64,000 nucleotides of DNA, taken from Gemmatimonadaceae bacterium. GTDB taxonomy: Bacteria > Gemmatimonadota > Gemmatimonadetes > Gemmatimonadales > Gemmatimonadaceae. Below are positions 30,930 through 40,041 of the stretch, piece after piece. The notes beneath the pieces are model-generated. The model had not been told where the DNA came from. It did no database searches and was given only the letters and a program-made list of their open reading frames with translations. How positions within the stretch are numbered: the stretch's first letter is position 1; each line of letters begins with the position of its first letter. The DNA is taken from positions 1,643,192 through 1,707,191 of the forward strand of contig JAHBVT010000001.1 in NCBI GenBank assembly GCA_019637355.1, written 5' to 3'. Both the position numbers and the translations under genes were made by a program.

Positions 30930-32816
30930 TTAGCGGCAGACCTGCGCGGTCAGTTGGCTGATGTAGGCCTGATACTCCGGAATGGACTGGAGCAGCTGGA
31001 CCGCAGCCGCCTGGTTGAACGCCGCGCCCTGCGGCAGATAGATCTGGGCGTTCACCAAGGCCTGGTCCGCCTCCTTGGCCATATCGCAGCTGCGCGCCTG
31101 CCCGGCATTCGTCGCGAGTTGCGTCGCCAGCTGCACCGAGGTCAGGCCCACGAGGAACTTCACGCGCGTCTTCGTTTCGAGCGTCGCCGGCGCACGTTGA
31201 CGCCGCGCGTCGGCTGGACCGACTTCGTCCGCAAGGGCCGCAACGCTATCGGCCCGCAACATCAGGGTCGATGCCTGCCGCATCAGCTCGAGATCCTTCG
31301 CCGCATCGCCACGCACGCGGTACCCGTTGCCGATCGACGACAGCAGCGTCGCGATCGCGTCCGCGTTGTCACCGGCCTCGGTCGCACTGTGCAAGGCGAT
31401 GACCGCGCTGTCGTTCTGCTGCAGGCTGATATAAGCCTGCGCGATCTGCAGCCAGCCAGCCGGCTGGTACGGGTTGATCTCCAGCGCCTTGCGCGCCGCG
31501 GCGATCGAGCCCGGAATGTCACCCGCGCTGCGCAGCGCCTGCGCCTGGAACTGCCAGAGGCTGGCCTCGGCCGGGAACTTCGTCGTGCCGCGGCGCGCCG
31601 CGCCCGCCGCCAAGCGGTAGAGGCTGTCGGCCGCGGCGCGATCCGGACGGGCCTGCGCGCGCAGGGCCGTCGCCCGCGCCGAGTCCGGCGGCGTCGCCCG
31701 CGCCAGCGAGTCGGCCTGGCGCTCGAACGGCTCGGCCTTGGCGGCCTCCGCGTTCGCCGACGCCAGGTACAGCGCCGCCAATCGCGTGAAGAACTGGATA
31801 TCCCCGACGGCTGTGTCGAGCTGGACCAGCTCCTCACCGGCGCGGATGGCCGGGATGTAGTCGCCGGCCGAGGCCAGGATGAGGAAGCGAAGCTTCAGCA
31901 GCCCGATGTCACCCGGGTTGTCCAGCACCGCCTGCTCCACGATGCGCTTGGCGACGTCGTACTGGCGGCTGGCGGCAAGGGCGTCCACGACGCGCTGCGC
32001 CAGCGAGGCGTTGTTCGGGTCCGCGGCGAGCAGGCGCACCAGATACTCGTTCGCCTTCTCCGTGTTGCCATCCGCTTGGTAGGCGTCGGCGGCCACGGCC
32101 AGCGCGTTGTACGAGTTCGGATCGAGCGCGAGGATCTCCTCGGCCAACGCGACCTTCGCGGCGTTCGGCGCTTCCTGCGCGATCAGCACGTTCAGCTTGC
32201 AGTAGCGGACCAGCGTCGCACCCGGGAAGGCGGCGATGCCCCTGTCGGCTTCGGCGATGGCTTGGTCATAGCGCTGGTTGCGCGCGTGATCCATACACCG
32301 CTTTTCCTGCGGCAGCTGGTCGCGGGCCTGGTTGAGCGTGCGAACCAGGTTGCGGGCGGCGCGGTCCGGGCGGTTGCCGAGGGCCGGCGCCAGCGGCTGG
32401 ACCAAGCGCATATCGCGCGTGAGCACGAGCTGCGCATCGATACGGTACTGTCCGTCATCCTGCTGCACCACCGAGCCGCGCACGTACTCATCGGCACGCT
32501 GGAACTTGGCCAGCGCGTTCTCGTCGGAGCGCGCGAGCTGCTCGTTGGACGGATAGCCCGACTGCTCGAGCAGCTCGACCAGCCGTTCCTTCTCGATCAC
32601 CCAGAGCACAGGGCCGGGGTAGGTGCGGATGAGCTCGTCGCGGAGCGCGTCCGAGGCCTGGGGCCCGGCGATCTTGTCCGCAGAACGGAACACCTGGACC
32701 GTCAGGAACGGCGTATCCGGACGGGGCGGGCGACGCTGGGCGTCAGCCGTACCGATCGCAACCGCGAGAAGCGCCGCCGCAGCGGCCAGGGGACGGAGAT
32801 GGAACCGAACCGTCAC
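30930..32816 (-). CDS. Secreted TPR-repeat protein
   Basis: 628 residues with a signal peptide (LRPLAAAAALLAVAIGTADAQ). An N-terminal region (about 30-150) resembles a ligand/lipoprotein-like domain with ALAKFQRADEYVRGSVVQQDD. The rest is helical TPR-type repeats (EEILALDPNSYNALAVAADAYQADG, AARKALEINPYQPAGWLQIAQAYISL). Probably periplasmic or envelope-bound. No function is inferred. It is a single-gene unit bounded by its own terminator. Confidence 0.75.
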   Translation of the reverse strand: MTVRFHLRPLAAAAALLAVAIGTADAQRRPPRPDTPFLTVQVFRSADKIAGPQASDALRDELIRTYPGPVLWVIEKERLVELLEQSGYPSNEQLARSDENALAKFQRADEYVRGSVVQQDDGQYRIDAQLVLTRDMRLVQPLAPALGNRPDRAARNLVRTLNQARDQLPQEKRCMDHARNQRYDQAIAEADRGIAAFPGATLVRYCKLNVLIAQEAPNAAKVALAEEILALDPNSYNALAVAADAYQADGNTEKANEYLVRLLAADPNNASLAQRVVDALAASRQYDVAKRIVEQAVLDNPGDIGLLKLRFLILASAGDYIPAIRAGEELVQLDTAVGDIQFFTRLAALYLASANAEAAKAEPFERQADSLARATPPDSARATALRAQARPDRAAADSLYRLAAGAARRGTTKFPAEASLWQFQAQALRSAGDIPGSIAAARKALEINPYQPAGWLQIAQAYISLQQNDSAVIALHSATEAGDNADAIATLLSSIGNGYRVRGDAAKDLELMRQASTLMLRADSVAALADEVGPADARRQRAPATLETKTRVKFLVGLTSVQLATQLATNAGQARSCDMAKEADQALVNAQIYLPQGAAFNQAAAVQLLQSIPEYQAYISQLTAQVCR

Positions 32817-32909
32817 AGGCGAATCCTCACAAGGTGTTGAAATTCCTATCCCAGCGGCTGTACCACGGTTCCGCGGGTTCCGGACCGGACCGTCACTTCA
32901 TTAAACAGA

Positions 32910-32983
32910 TGGGCGAAGAGGGACTCGAACCCCCGACACCCTGCGTGTAAGGCAGGTGCTCTAACCAACTGAGCTATTCGCCC
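32910..32983 (-). tRNA. tRNA-Val, anticodon UAC
   Basis: 74 nt that fold as a full cloverleaf: acceptor GGGCGAA/TTCGCCC, D arm GCTC..GAGC, anticodon stem CCTGC/GCAGG with loop CTTACAC, and T arm GGGGG-TTCGAGT-CCCTC with one G-U pair. Discriminator base A at 32910. The 3' CCA is not encoded and must be added enzymatically. No other RNA gene is next to it. Confidence 0.97.
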
Positions 32984-33013
32984 AGCAAATCGGTTCCCGA
33001 GGCACCCGGGGGG

Positions 33014-33193
33014 CTACTTCAGGATGGCAATCGGAACCAGAATGCAGTACCCGACGACCAGCAGGATCGGAGCGATGGTATCCCCGCCCCGCCAAAGGTC
33101 CGCATAGCCCAGCAGCAGGCTCGCGGCCGACAACCCCCACCATACTGCCGGTCGGGAAAACGCCCCTCCGGCCGTTTCGACACGCTCTGACAT
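33014..33193 (-). CDS. Small two-helix membrane protein
   Basis: 59 residues from the ATG at 33193. Two hydrophobic stretches (VWWGLSAASLLLGYADLW and PILLVVGYCILVPIAIL) fit a small integral membrane protein. A 20-residue N-terminal extension to 33253 is possible but reaches towards the next gene. The family is not recognised; it sits just downstream of the run of genes that ends at 33250 and just upstream of tRNA-Val. Confidence 0.55.
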   Translation of the reverse strand: MSERVETAGGAFSRPAVWWGLSAASLLLGYADLWRGGDTIAPILLVVGYCILVPIAILK

Positions 33194-33249
33194 AAGGTTG
33201 GGGAGTCTACGGCTCCCTAAGATGAGTGTCAACCAAGGCTTGGACTTGT

Positions 33250-34287
33250 TCACGAACCCTTAATGCGGCCGTCACTCTCGGGGTCCGAGGCCCCCTCCCC
33301 CAACAAGGCGGCTAGGGCGCTTTCCCGTTCCCTCGCTTCCTGCTGGCGGTCCGCCTCGCGCATCGCCTCCAGCCGCCGCCGCAGTCGCTGCCGACGCTGC
33401 CACCACATCGGGCCGAGCAGGATGGTCAGGAACAGCGTCAGCGCCGTGAGGTCGGCCGCTAAGGCTAGTACCCCGAACTGCCGCCGAATCCTCGACTTCC
33501 AGTGCCGCTCGAAGTCCAGGGACGACATCCCGTGGGCTCGGCGCAGCGCCCGCTCAAAGCTGCCCTCCGTGCGCCAGTGCCCGAGCAGCAGCCCGATGCC
33601 GCGCTGCGGATCCAGCGCGGCGAGTTCGGCCACCGCCCGGTGCGCCAGCGCGTACGAGCGCTGGGCCCGTTCGCTGCCGGCGTAGAACCCGGAGTCCAGC
33701 GCCGCGAGGCTGGGAAGGCCCCGCCACACGAGCCCGAAGCTCGTGGCCAACACCTGGTCGCGCCCCCACTCACCGGCGGCATAGGACGCGTAGCCTTCGT
33801 CGAACCAGCGCGGGATGCCCGGGCCGATCCCTTCGGTGAGCGCGAGATGTGCCAGCTCGTGGCGCAGCGTCACCAGCGGGTCGCCGCCGGCCGCCGCCGC
33901 GTTGCGGCCCTGCATCACGATGCGCTGCAGCGCCGGGAACGCGATGGCCGCGCCCCACTCGGGCGCCCCGCGCCCGATCCAGGCGCGGAATGTGGCGTCA
34001 TCCGGCGCGATGAGCAGCAGCACATCGGCGCGCGGCCGCGGCAATCCCGGGAAGCTGTCGTTGGCCAGCGCCGCGCTGAGGTAGCTCTGCGCGAGCCGCG
34101 CCTCATTGGCGTAGTGCACCACGACGAAGCGGCCCTCGACGCGTACCGTCGCACCGGGCGGCAGGACCTCGCCGGGCTGCAACAGCGCCTCGAGGCGCGC
34201 CGCATCGCTCTGCGCGCCAATCGCGCGGGGCGCGACCGCCGGCGCCAGCGCGAGGCAGAGCCACGCGAGCGCCGCGCGCCAGCTCAC
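33250..34287 (-). CDS. Membrane-anchored peptidase MA-like metalloprotease
   Basis: 345 residues from a GTG at 34287 that overlaps the upstream TPR stop as GTGA. A signal peptide (LAWLCLALAPAVAPRAIGAQ) is followed by a gluzincin-like domain with zinc motif HELAH (about 142) and the downstream glutamate in RWFDEGYASYAAGEW. A membrane helix (VLALAADLTALTLFLTILLG) near residue 275 leaves a charged cytoplasmic tail. The usual role of this superfamily is protein cleavage; the target here is unknown. It is the last gene of the long co-directional run. Confidence 0.8.
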   Translation of the reverse strand: MSWRAALAWLCLALAPAVAPRAIGAQSDAARLEALLQPGEVLPPGATVRVEGRFVVVHYANEARLAQSYLSAALANDSFPGLPRPRADVLLLIAPDDATFRAWIGRGAPEWGAAIAFPALQRIVMQGRNAAAAGGDPLVTLRHELAHLALTEGIGPGIPRWFDEGYASYAAGEWGRDQVLATSFGLVWRGLPSLAALDSGFYAGSERAQRSYALAHRAVAELAALDPQRGIGLLLGHWRTEGSFERALRRAHGMSSLDFERHWKSRIRRQFGVLALAADLTALTLFLTILLGPMWWQRRQRLRRRLEAMREADRQQEARERESALAALLGEGASDPESDGRIKGS

Positions 34288-35147
34288 GCCTTGGTCAGCT
34301 CGCCGCCGCCGTCCACCAGCGCCAGCGTCTCCGCGCACTTCTTGCCCCAGGGATTGAACTTGTTGGTCGCGTGCCCCTTCTGCCACGCGGCCCGCGCCTC
34401 GTCGCGCTCCTCGTTGAACCAGTGCGCGCGCCCCAACTCGTAATACGCCTCGATCAAGTTCGGCCCGAGGTTCAGCGTCTTCTGGAAGAAGGTCTGCGCA
34501 TCCTCGTACATCTCGCGCTCGAGGTACACGAGCCCGAGGTAGAAGTGCGCGTACAGCGTGGCCTTGCGGTCGTTGTCCAGCCGGATGGCCTTCGACAGGT
34601 GCTCGATCGCCTCGCCGAAGATCTGCTTCTTGAGGCAGATGTAGCCCACGTTGATGCGCGCCAGCGCGTTGGCCGGCTCGCGCATCAGCACCTTCTGGAA
34701 GTTGAGCAGCGCATCGTCGTACTTCTCCTGCAGCATCTGCGCCCAGCCAAGCAAGGCCTCGCTCTGCGGGTCGCCCGGGGACAGTTCGATGGCCCGCAGC
34801 AACGCCTTCTCCGCGCCCTCGTAGTCCCCGAGCGAGAGCCGGCTCCAGCCCTTCTCGATGAACGTGCTGGCGCCGATATGGTCGGCGTGGACGACGGGCT
34901 TCTCCCCCTGGAACTCGGGCGCGGCCGGGCCGTCGGTGGCCTGCTGCGCCTTCCATTTGTCGACGAGCTGCTTGATGTCGTCCTTGAGCTGACTCAGGTC
35001 GGCGATCTGCGCTTCGAGTTCCTTGAAGAGGCCGACGATCTCGCCCTTGACGGCGGCGCGGTCGTTGGCGGCGACGCCGGCGTCGAGCCGCGCGTCGATG
35101 GTGGCATAGCGGGCCCTATAGCCCGCGAGGGTCTCACCGTCGGCCAT
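34284..35147 (-). CDS. TPR-repeat protein of the chemosensory cluster
   Basis: 287 residues, no signal peptide, so cytoplasmic. An N-terminal helical/coiled-coil region (about 20-65) precedes at least five TPR-type repeats (EKGWSRLSLGDYEGAEKALL, ALLNFQKVLMREPANALARI, AYYELGRAHWFNEERDEARA). Likely a scaffold. Overlaps the cheW stop by 14 bases and the protease start by four. Confidence 0.8.
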   Translation of the reverse strand: MADGETLAGYRARYATIDARLDAGVAANDRAAVKGEIVGLFKELEAQIADLSQLKDDIKQLVDKWKAQQATDGPAAPEFQGEKPVVHADHIGASTFIEKGWSRLSLGDYEGAEKALLRAIELSPGDPQSEALLGWAQMLQEKYDDALLNFQKVLMREPANALARINVGYICLKKQIFGEAIEHLSKAIRLDNDRKATLYAHFYLGLVYLEREMYEDAQTFFQKTLNLGPNLIEAYYELGRAHWFNEERDEARAAWQKGHATNKFNPWGKKCAETLALVDGGGELTKA

Positions 35148-35625
35148 CGAGGACCTCCTCCACGGCGGCCCGCAGCGCCAGCCGCTCCTGTGATGTCAGC
35201 AAGTGTTCGGTGGCGAGCAGGATATACAGCTCCTCGCCACGCCGGACGATGCCGTCCACGTAAGCTTTCGCGAGGCCGCGGTACACCGCGGGTGCAGGCT
35301 CGACTTGCCCCGCCTCCACAGTGGTCACTTCGTCCACCGTATCCACGATGAAGCCCACCGAGCCGTCAGCGCGGGCCAGCACGACGATGCGCGCCGCAGG
35401 TTCTGGCGTTGGCGCCGGCAGTCCCAGCCGCTCCCTGAGATCGAGCACCGGTACTAGGCGTTCGCCCACGACGATCACGCCCCGCAGCCACGCGGAGCTG
35501 TTGGGCAACTGCCGCGGCGTGGTGTAGCGCAGCACCCGCTCGACGCTGGCGACGTCGAGCGCGAAGCGCTCACCGGCGGCAGCGCAGGTGAGAATCGGGC
35601 GGCGGGTGTCGGCGGAGGTAGTCAT
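35134..35625 (-). CDS. cheW: CheW-like coupling protein
   Basis: 163 residues from the ATG at 35625, which overlaps the upstream gene as ATGA. It has the CheW beta-barrel pattern: FALDVASVERVL, LRGVIVVGERLVPVLDLRERLG, IVVLARADGSVGFIVDTVDEV. CheW links receptors to CheA. One of three CheW-type genes in this cluster. Confidence 0.92.
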   Translation of the reverse strand: MTTSADTRRPILTCAAAGERFALDVASVERVLRYTTPRQLPNSSAWLRGVIVVGERLVPVLDLRERLGLPAPTPEPAARIVVLARADGSVGFIVDTVDEVTTVEAGQVEPAPAVYRGLAKAYVDGIVRRGEELYILLATEHLLTSQERLALRAAVEEVLDGRR

Positions 35626-36062
35626 CGGGGAAACTCTCGCAATGTAGCGACCACCGCCCGCGAGAGCGCAGTGGGATCCACCAACGCGGCCACCTCCGCG
35701 CCACGCTGGAGCAGGCCCTGCAGCACACCCACGCGGTCCGCGCCCGACGGCACTCCGCGCCGTTCGGCGCTGCTCGCATCCCAGATGTCCTGCGCATCGT
35801 CCACCCAGAGCGCCACGGCCGGCTCGCAGAGCACCAGCGCCACGCCCGCACCGCGTGCATCGCGCGCCGCACCGAGGAGCACCGCAGGGTCCAGCACGGG
35901 CAGGTGCGCGTCGCGCAACGCCACCTGCCCGGCGATACCATCGGGCGCGAGCGGCACCGGCTGCACCGCCGGCGCGTCCACCACCTCGCGCACGCTCTCC
36001 ACCGGGAACGCGACGCGCTCCGCGCCGACGCGCGCCACCAGCACGCGGGTGAGCACGCTCAC
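35622..36062 (-). CDS. Divergent CheW-domain protein
   Basis: 146 residues from a GTG at 36062 (GTGA overlap with cheB). VARVGAERVAFPVESVREVVDAPAV and GQVALRDAHLPVLDPAVLLG follow the CheW fold, but the second half is diverged. It might be a specialised adaptor. The longer frame upstream runs inside cheB and is rejected. Confidence 0.8.
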   Translation of the reverse strand: MSVLTRVLVARVGAERVAFPVESVREVVDAPAVQPVPLAPDGIAGQVALRDAHLPVLDPAVLLGAARDARGAGVALVLCEPAVALWVDDAQDIWDASSAERRGVPSGADRVGVLQGLLQRGAEVAALVDPTALSRAVVATLREFPR

Positions 36063-37132
36063 GCGCCCTTCTCCGCGCCGACGCGCGTGAGCGCGGCCTC
36101 GATCGCCACCGCCATCTGCGAGAGCGGCCACTCGTCCCCATCCGCGAGCAGGCTGCGCGCGTGTCCCGGCATTCCGTACACGGCGCTACTCAGGCGGTCC
36201 TGCACCAAGCCCCTGCCCCCGGCCGCCAAGATCGCGCGCAGCCCGTCGCTGCCGTCGCGCCCCATTCCGGTGAGCACCACCCCCACGGCGCGCGGGCCGA
36301 AGGTCCGTGCCACGCTCGCGAACAGCGGATCCGCCGCCGGGCGCACGCCGTGCACTGGGGCGGCATCGCTTAGGTGCAGGCGCGCCCCGCGGCCTTCGGC
36401 GGTCATCTCGAGATGCCGCCCGCCCGGTGCGATGTACACGTGGCCCGCGAGCAAGGGCTCGCCCGACTGCGCTTCGCGCACGGGCAGCACCGAGAGCTGA
36501 TCGAGCCGCCGCGCCAATCCAGACGTGAATCCAGGCGGCATATGCTGCACGACGACGACTCCGGCGTTGCAGCCGGCGCTGAAGCCCGGAATCACCTCCG
36601 CCAACGCGCGCGGCCCACCGGTGGATGCCGCGATGGCCACGACCTCGGTGGCCGACGTGAGCTTTCGCGCGGTGCGGCGCTGGCCCCGCAGCACGGGGCG
36701 AGCCAACAGCGGCAAGCCCACATTCGCTGTGACGGCCGTGCGCAACGCCTCGCGCAGGCGCGGGGCCACCTGCGCCCACCCCTCGCTCGTCGCGTGCTCC
36801 GGCTTGCGCACGAACTCCACGGCACCGAGCTCGAAGGCACGGATCGTCAGGTCCACGTTGCCGCGCACGGTCGCGCCGCTGAGCATCACGACCGGCCGCG
36901 GGCACTCGCTCATTATGTAGCCCAGCGCGTGCAGGCCATCGAGGCCGGGCATCTCGATGTCCATCGTCACGAGGTCGGGATCCAGCGTGTGTACCAAGTG
37001 CAGCGCCTCGGCGCCGTCGCGCGCCACGCCTACGACCTCGAATCCGCCGAAGCCGTCGATGAGCTCGCGCACGACGCTGCTGAGCAGCGCCGAATCGTCC
37101 ACGACGAGTACGCGCCTGCGCTCAGAGGACAC
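36059..37132 (-). CDS. cheB: Chemotaxis methylesterase/glutaminase CheB
   Basis: 357 residues from GTG 37132. An N-terminal receiver (VLVVDDSALL, Asp in VTMDIEMPGLDG) is joined to the methylesterase domain with the catalytic serine in IAASTGGPRAL, histidine in QHMPPGFTSGLA, and aspartate in TGMGRDGSDGL. It removes methyl groups from receptors after phosphorylation by CheA. The start overlaps the cheD stop by 11 bases. Confidence 0.96.
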   Translation of the reverse strand: MSSERRRVLVVDDSALLSSVVRELIDGFGGFEVVGVARDGAEALHLVHTLDPDLVTMDIEMPGLDGLHALGYIMSECPRPVVMLSGATVRGNVDLTIRAFELGAVEFVRKPEHATSEGWAQVAPRLREALRTAVTANVGLPLLARPVLRGQRRTARKLTSATEVVAIAASTGGPRALAEVIPGFSAGCNAGVVVVQHMPPGFTSGLARRLDQLSVLPVREAQSGEPLLAGHVYIAPGGRHLEMTAEGRGARLHLSDAAPVHGVRPAADPLFASVARTFGPRAVGVVLTGMGRDGSDGLRAILAAGGRGLVQDRLSSAVYGMPGHARSLLADGDEWPLSQMAVAIEAALTRVGAEKGA

Positions 37133-37601
37133 GGATGCCCCCGCGCACGCTGCGCACTTCCAGCGCACCCGTGGCGACGTCGAAGCTCGCGGTGCGTCCG
37201 CTCGCCCCGCCCGTCTCCGCCGCGACGATGCCGATGCCCGCTGCCGCCACCGCCCGCCGCGCGGCCGCCACGTTGCGCTCGCCCACCTGCTGGCCGCCGC
37301 TGCCCAAGAGCGTACCGAACAGCGCGGCCCCGCCGGCGAGCTTGGCCTCGTACGGCCCCGGCGCGCCGGCGCGCTTGAGCGCGTCAATGAGCATCGGCAC
37401 CGCCGTCGTCGCGAAGCGCGCCGCATTGCTCGCGTCGCGCGCGGCACTGGGGTCCGGCAGCAGGATATGCGCCATCCCGCCCACCATCCGCTGCCGGTCG
37501 TAGAGCGTCACCACCACGCAGCTGCCCAGCCCGACGGCCACCAGCCGCCCCGACCCGCGGGCCACCGCGAGATTCGCGATGCGCACGTGCTGCGTACTCA
37601 C
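37122..37601 (-). CDS. cheD: Chemoreceptor glutamine deamidase CheD
   Basis: 159 residues from GTG 37601 (GTGA overlap with cheR). The catalytic cysteine lies in VGLGSCVVVTLYD, the histidine in GGMAHILLPD, and the conserved KLAGGAALF motif follows. In Bacillus, CheD deamidates receptors and binds CheC; cheC is also present in this cluster. Confidence 0.94.
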   Translation of the reverse strand: MSTQHVRIANLAVARGSGRLVAVGLGSCVVVTLYDRQRMVGGMAHILLPDPSAARDASNAARFATTAVPMLIDALKRAGAPGPYEAKLAGGAALFGTLLGSGGQQVGERNVAAARRAVAAAGIGIVAAETGGASGRTASFDVATGALEVRSVRGGIRVL

Positions 37602-38428
37602 GCCACCTTCCGGAAGATGCGCTGGCGTTGGTCCACGGCCGTGAACAATCGCCGTGCGGGACCGAGCATCGTTTCCACCTTGCCCAGCACGAGGATGCCG
37701 TGCGGCACCAGCGTCTCGTGGAAGCGCTGGAAGATCCGCTCCTGTCCCTCGCGGTCGAGGTAGATGAGGAGGTTGCGGCACACGATCAAGTCACAGCGCT
37801 GCACCGGCGGCGTGTCGAGCAGCAGGTCGCGCCGCTGCACCTGCACCAGCGAGCGTAGCTCGGGCAGGGCGGTGAGCGGCGCCTCGCGCGTGAAGTAGCG
37901 CACGCGCAGGTCAAGCGGCATCTCCTGGAACGCGCTCTCGGGATACGTCGCCGCCGCAGCCGCGCGCAGTGACCCGGGGTCGATGTCCGTGCCGATCACC
38001 AGCGTCCGCTCGAGACGCCGCCGCGTACCGCTGCGCTCGGCGTGCCGGTGCAGCAACGCCGCCAGCGTGTAGAGTTCCTCGCCCGACGCGCAGCCCGCGC
38101 TCCACGCGGTGAAGCCGTTGCCGGCCGCCTCCCACAACGACGGCAGCACCGCGTCCGCCAGTGCATTCCAGACCTCGGCGTCCCGGTACAGCCGCGTGAC
38201 GTTGATCGTGAGCACGTCCATCAACTGGTCGTACTCGGCGGCGTCGCCCGAAAGCAAGGCGGCGTACTCGCCGTAGCTCGCCACGCCGCGGGCACGCATC
38301 CGCACCGCCACGCGGCGGCGCAGGCAGCCGTCCTTGTAGTTGCCGCAGGCAAACCCGCGGTCGCGCGCCACTTGTTCGAGCAGCGCGCGGAAGCCGGCTT
38401 CGTCCTCCCCGGCCGCAGGCATCGTCAT
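37598..38428 (-). CDS. cheR: Chemotaxis protein methyltransferase CheR
   Basis: 276 residues. An N-terminal helical domain with NVTRLYRDAEVW, SAM loop SAGCASGEELYTLA, and the acceptor motif VCRNLLIYLDREGQ. Methylates receptor glutamates. The ATG overlaps the upstream DUF4388 gene as ATGA. A second ATG lies two codons later. Confidence 0.95.
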   Translation of the reverse strand: MTMPAAGEDEAGFRALLEQVARDRGFACGNYKDGCLRRRVAVRMRARGVASYGEYAALLSGDAAEYDQLMDVLTINVTRLYRDAEVWNALADAVLPSLWEAAGNGFTAWSAGCASGEELYTLAALLHRHAERSGTRRRLERTLVIGTDIDPGSLRAAAAATYPESAFQEMPLDLRVRYFTREAPLTALPELRSLVQVQRRDLLLDTPPVQRCDLIVCRNLLIYLDREGQERIFQRFHETLVPHGILVLGKVETMLGPARRLFTAVDQRQRIFRKVA

Positions 38429-40041
38429 CCCCCGCGTAGGGCCGCGAGCTGCGTGCGCGCCTCAGGATGCGCGGGGTCCAGCACCAGCGCCTGCTCAAAG
38501 GCAGCGCGTGCCGCATCGGCATCACCGGTGTCCAGCCGCAACGCGCCCAGTCGCGCCCACACCTCGGGGCCTAATGTCTCGTGGTGGCGCACGGCGTGCG
38601 AGTAGGCGTCCATCGCGCCGGCGCGGTCGCCTTGCGCCAGGAGCAAGTCGCCGAGGTTACGGTGCAGCGGCGCGAGGCCGGGATCCTCCTGCAGGCCGCG
38701 CGTGATGGCGTGATGCGCCTCGTCCGCCCTCCCCAGCGCCATCAGCGCCACGGCGAGGTTGTTGTGCAGCGCCGCCGCGTGTGGATGCGCATCGCAACCT
38801 TCCTGAAGCAGCGCCACCGCCTTCTCGAGCTGCCCGGCCAAGGCCGCCGCCAGTGCCGCTTCGTGGAACCATACCGCCGAGGGCGCCCGCGTGCCGTACA
38901 GCGGACGAGCGTGCATAAAGTGCGCGTCGGCCTCGGCAAAGGCGCCACGGCGCAGCGCGAGTACGCCGAGCGAAAGGTGCACGCTCGGCTCCGCGTCCCC
39001 GCCCCGCGCCAGCGCCGTCTCGAGCGCCGCCTTGGCTTCGTCCTCACGCCCGAGCCGTTCGAGCGCCAACGCGAGATTGTGGTGCACCGAGGGCTTGGCG
39101 CCGCGCTGGCGCGCCGCCGCTTCCAGGTGCGTCAGGGCCTCGCTCCACTTGCCGAGGCGCAGGTGCGCCACGCCCAGCTGGAAGCGCGCGCCGAGGTCTT
39201 CGGGTCGCAGCTCCGTCACGCGACGGAACTCGCGCACGGCTTCGTCGAGCATTCCGGCGCGGAAGAACGCCACGCCCAAATTGCGATGCTCCTCGACGCG
39301 CACGTCGGCGGCCACGTCTTCCGGGGCCTTGGACCGCCCCACACGGTGCAGATAACCGGCCGTGGCGAGGCCGAACAACGCCTTGCCCACCTCGAACTCC
39401 ACGAGGCCGCTGGCGTCCACCAACGCCGTGACGTCGGCGCGGCCGTCGATCAGCGGCAGGAGTGTCTGCTGCTCGGTCGTGAGCTTGGGCTCGCTCTCGG
39501 CGAGGCGGCGGCGGTCGAGCTCGAATACCACGTCAAAGGACGGAATCTTCTTCTCGATTAGGCTCCACTCGTCCACGCGCCGCGCGCCTTCGAGCAGCAG
39601 CGACTCCGGGTTGATGGCGACAAGGAAGTCCTGCTCGTCGGGCCGGATGTCGGACTCGAAGTTGAACGTGCCCTCGGCCCAGGTGAACAGGAAGAACACC
39701 GCTTCCTCGATCTGGATGCGGATCTGCGCGTGCAGCTGCTCGCGCGTGATCATCCCTTGGGCCACGAGCAGGTCGCCGAGCCGCTGGCCACGTGCCTTCG
39801 CCTGCAGGGCGATGGCTTCGTCGAGTTTCTCCTGGCTGAGCACGCCGCCCTTCACGAGGATGTCACCGAGGCGGTCGCGCCGGTTGACGATGCTCGCGTA
39901 GCTGATCTTGCCCTTGTCGAAGTAGATCGACCCGAAGTTCGAGCGATGCGTGACGGACAGGCAGCCGCTCTTCTTGCCCATCGAGAGCAGCTGCAGCACA
40001 TCGGGCAGCGACGCTTCCTTGAGGGAGCCCTTGATCGCCAT
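38425..40041 (-). CDS. DUF4388 (PATAN-like) protein with C-terminal TPR repeats
   Basis: 538 residues. The N-terminal DUF4388 domain (about 1-100: GSLKEASLPDVLQLLSMGKKSG, FDKGKISYA) is found in signalling and gliding proteins, usually in polarity contexts. A middle region (about 100-235) resembles the second DUF4388 protein here (SLLLEGARRVDEWSLIEKKIP). The C-terminal half is TPR repeats. A cytoplasmic scaffold is likely (inference). Confidence 0.85.
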   Translation of the reverse strand: MAIKGSLKEASLPDVLQLLSMGKKSGCLSVTHRSNFGSIYFDKGKISYASIVNRRDRLGDILVKGGVLSQEKLDEAIALQAKARGQRLGDLLVAQGMITREQLHAQIRIQIEEAVFFLFTWAEGTFNFESDIRPDEQDFLVAINPESLLLEGARRVDEWSLIEKKIPSFDVVFELDRRRLAESEPKLTTEQQTLLPLIDGRADVTALVDASGLVEFEVGKALFGLATAGYLHRVGRSKAPEDVAADVRVEEHRNLGVAFFRAGMLDEAVREFRRVTELRPEDLGARFQLGVAHLRLGKWSEALTHLEAAARQRGAKPSVHHNLALALERLGREDEAKAALETALARGGDAEPSVHLSLGVLALRRGAFAEADAHFMHARPLYGTRAPSAVWFHEAALAAALAGQLEKAVALLQEGCDAHPHAAALHNNLAVALMALGRADEAHHAITRGLQEDPGLAPLHRNLGDLLLAQGDRAGAMDAYSHAVRHHETLGPEVWARLGALRLDTGDADAARAAFEQALVLDPAHPEARTQLAALRGG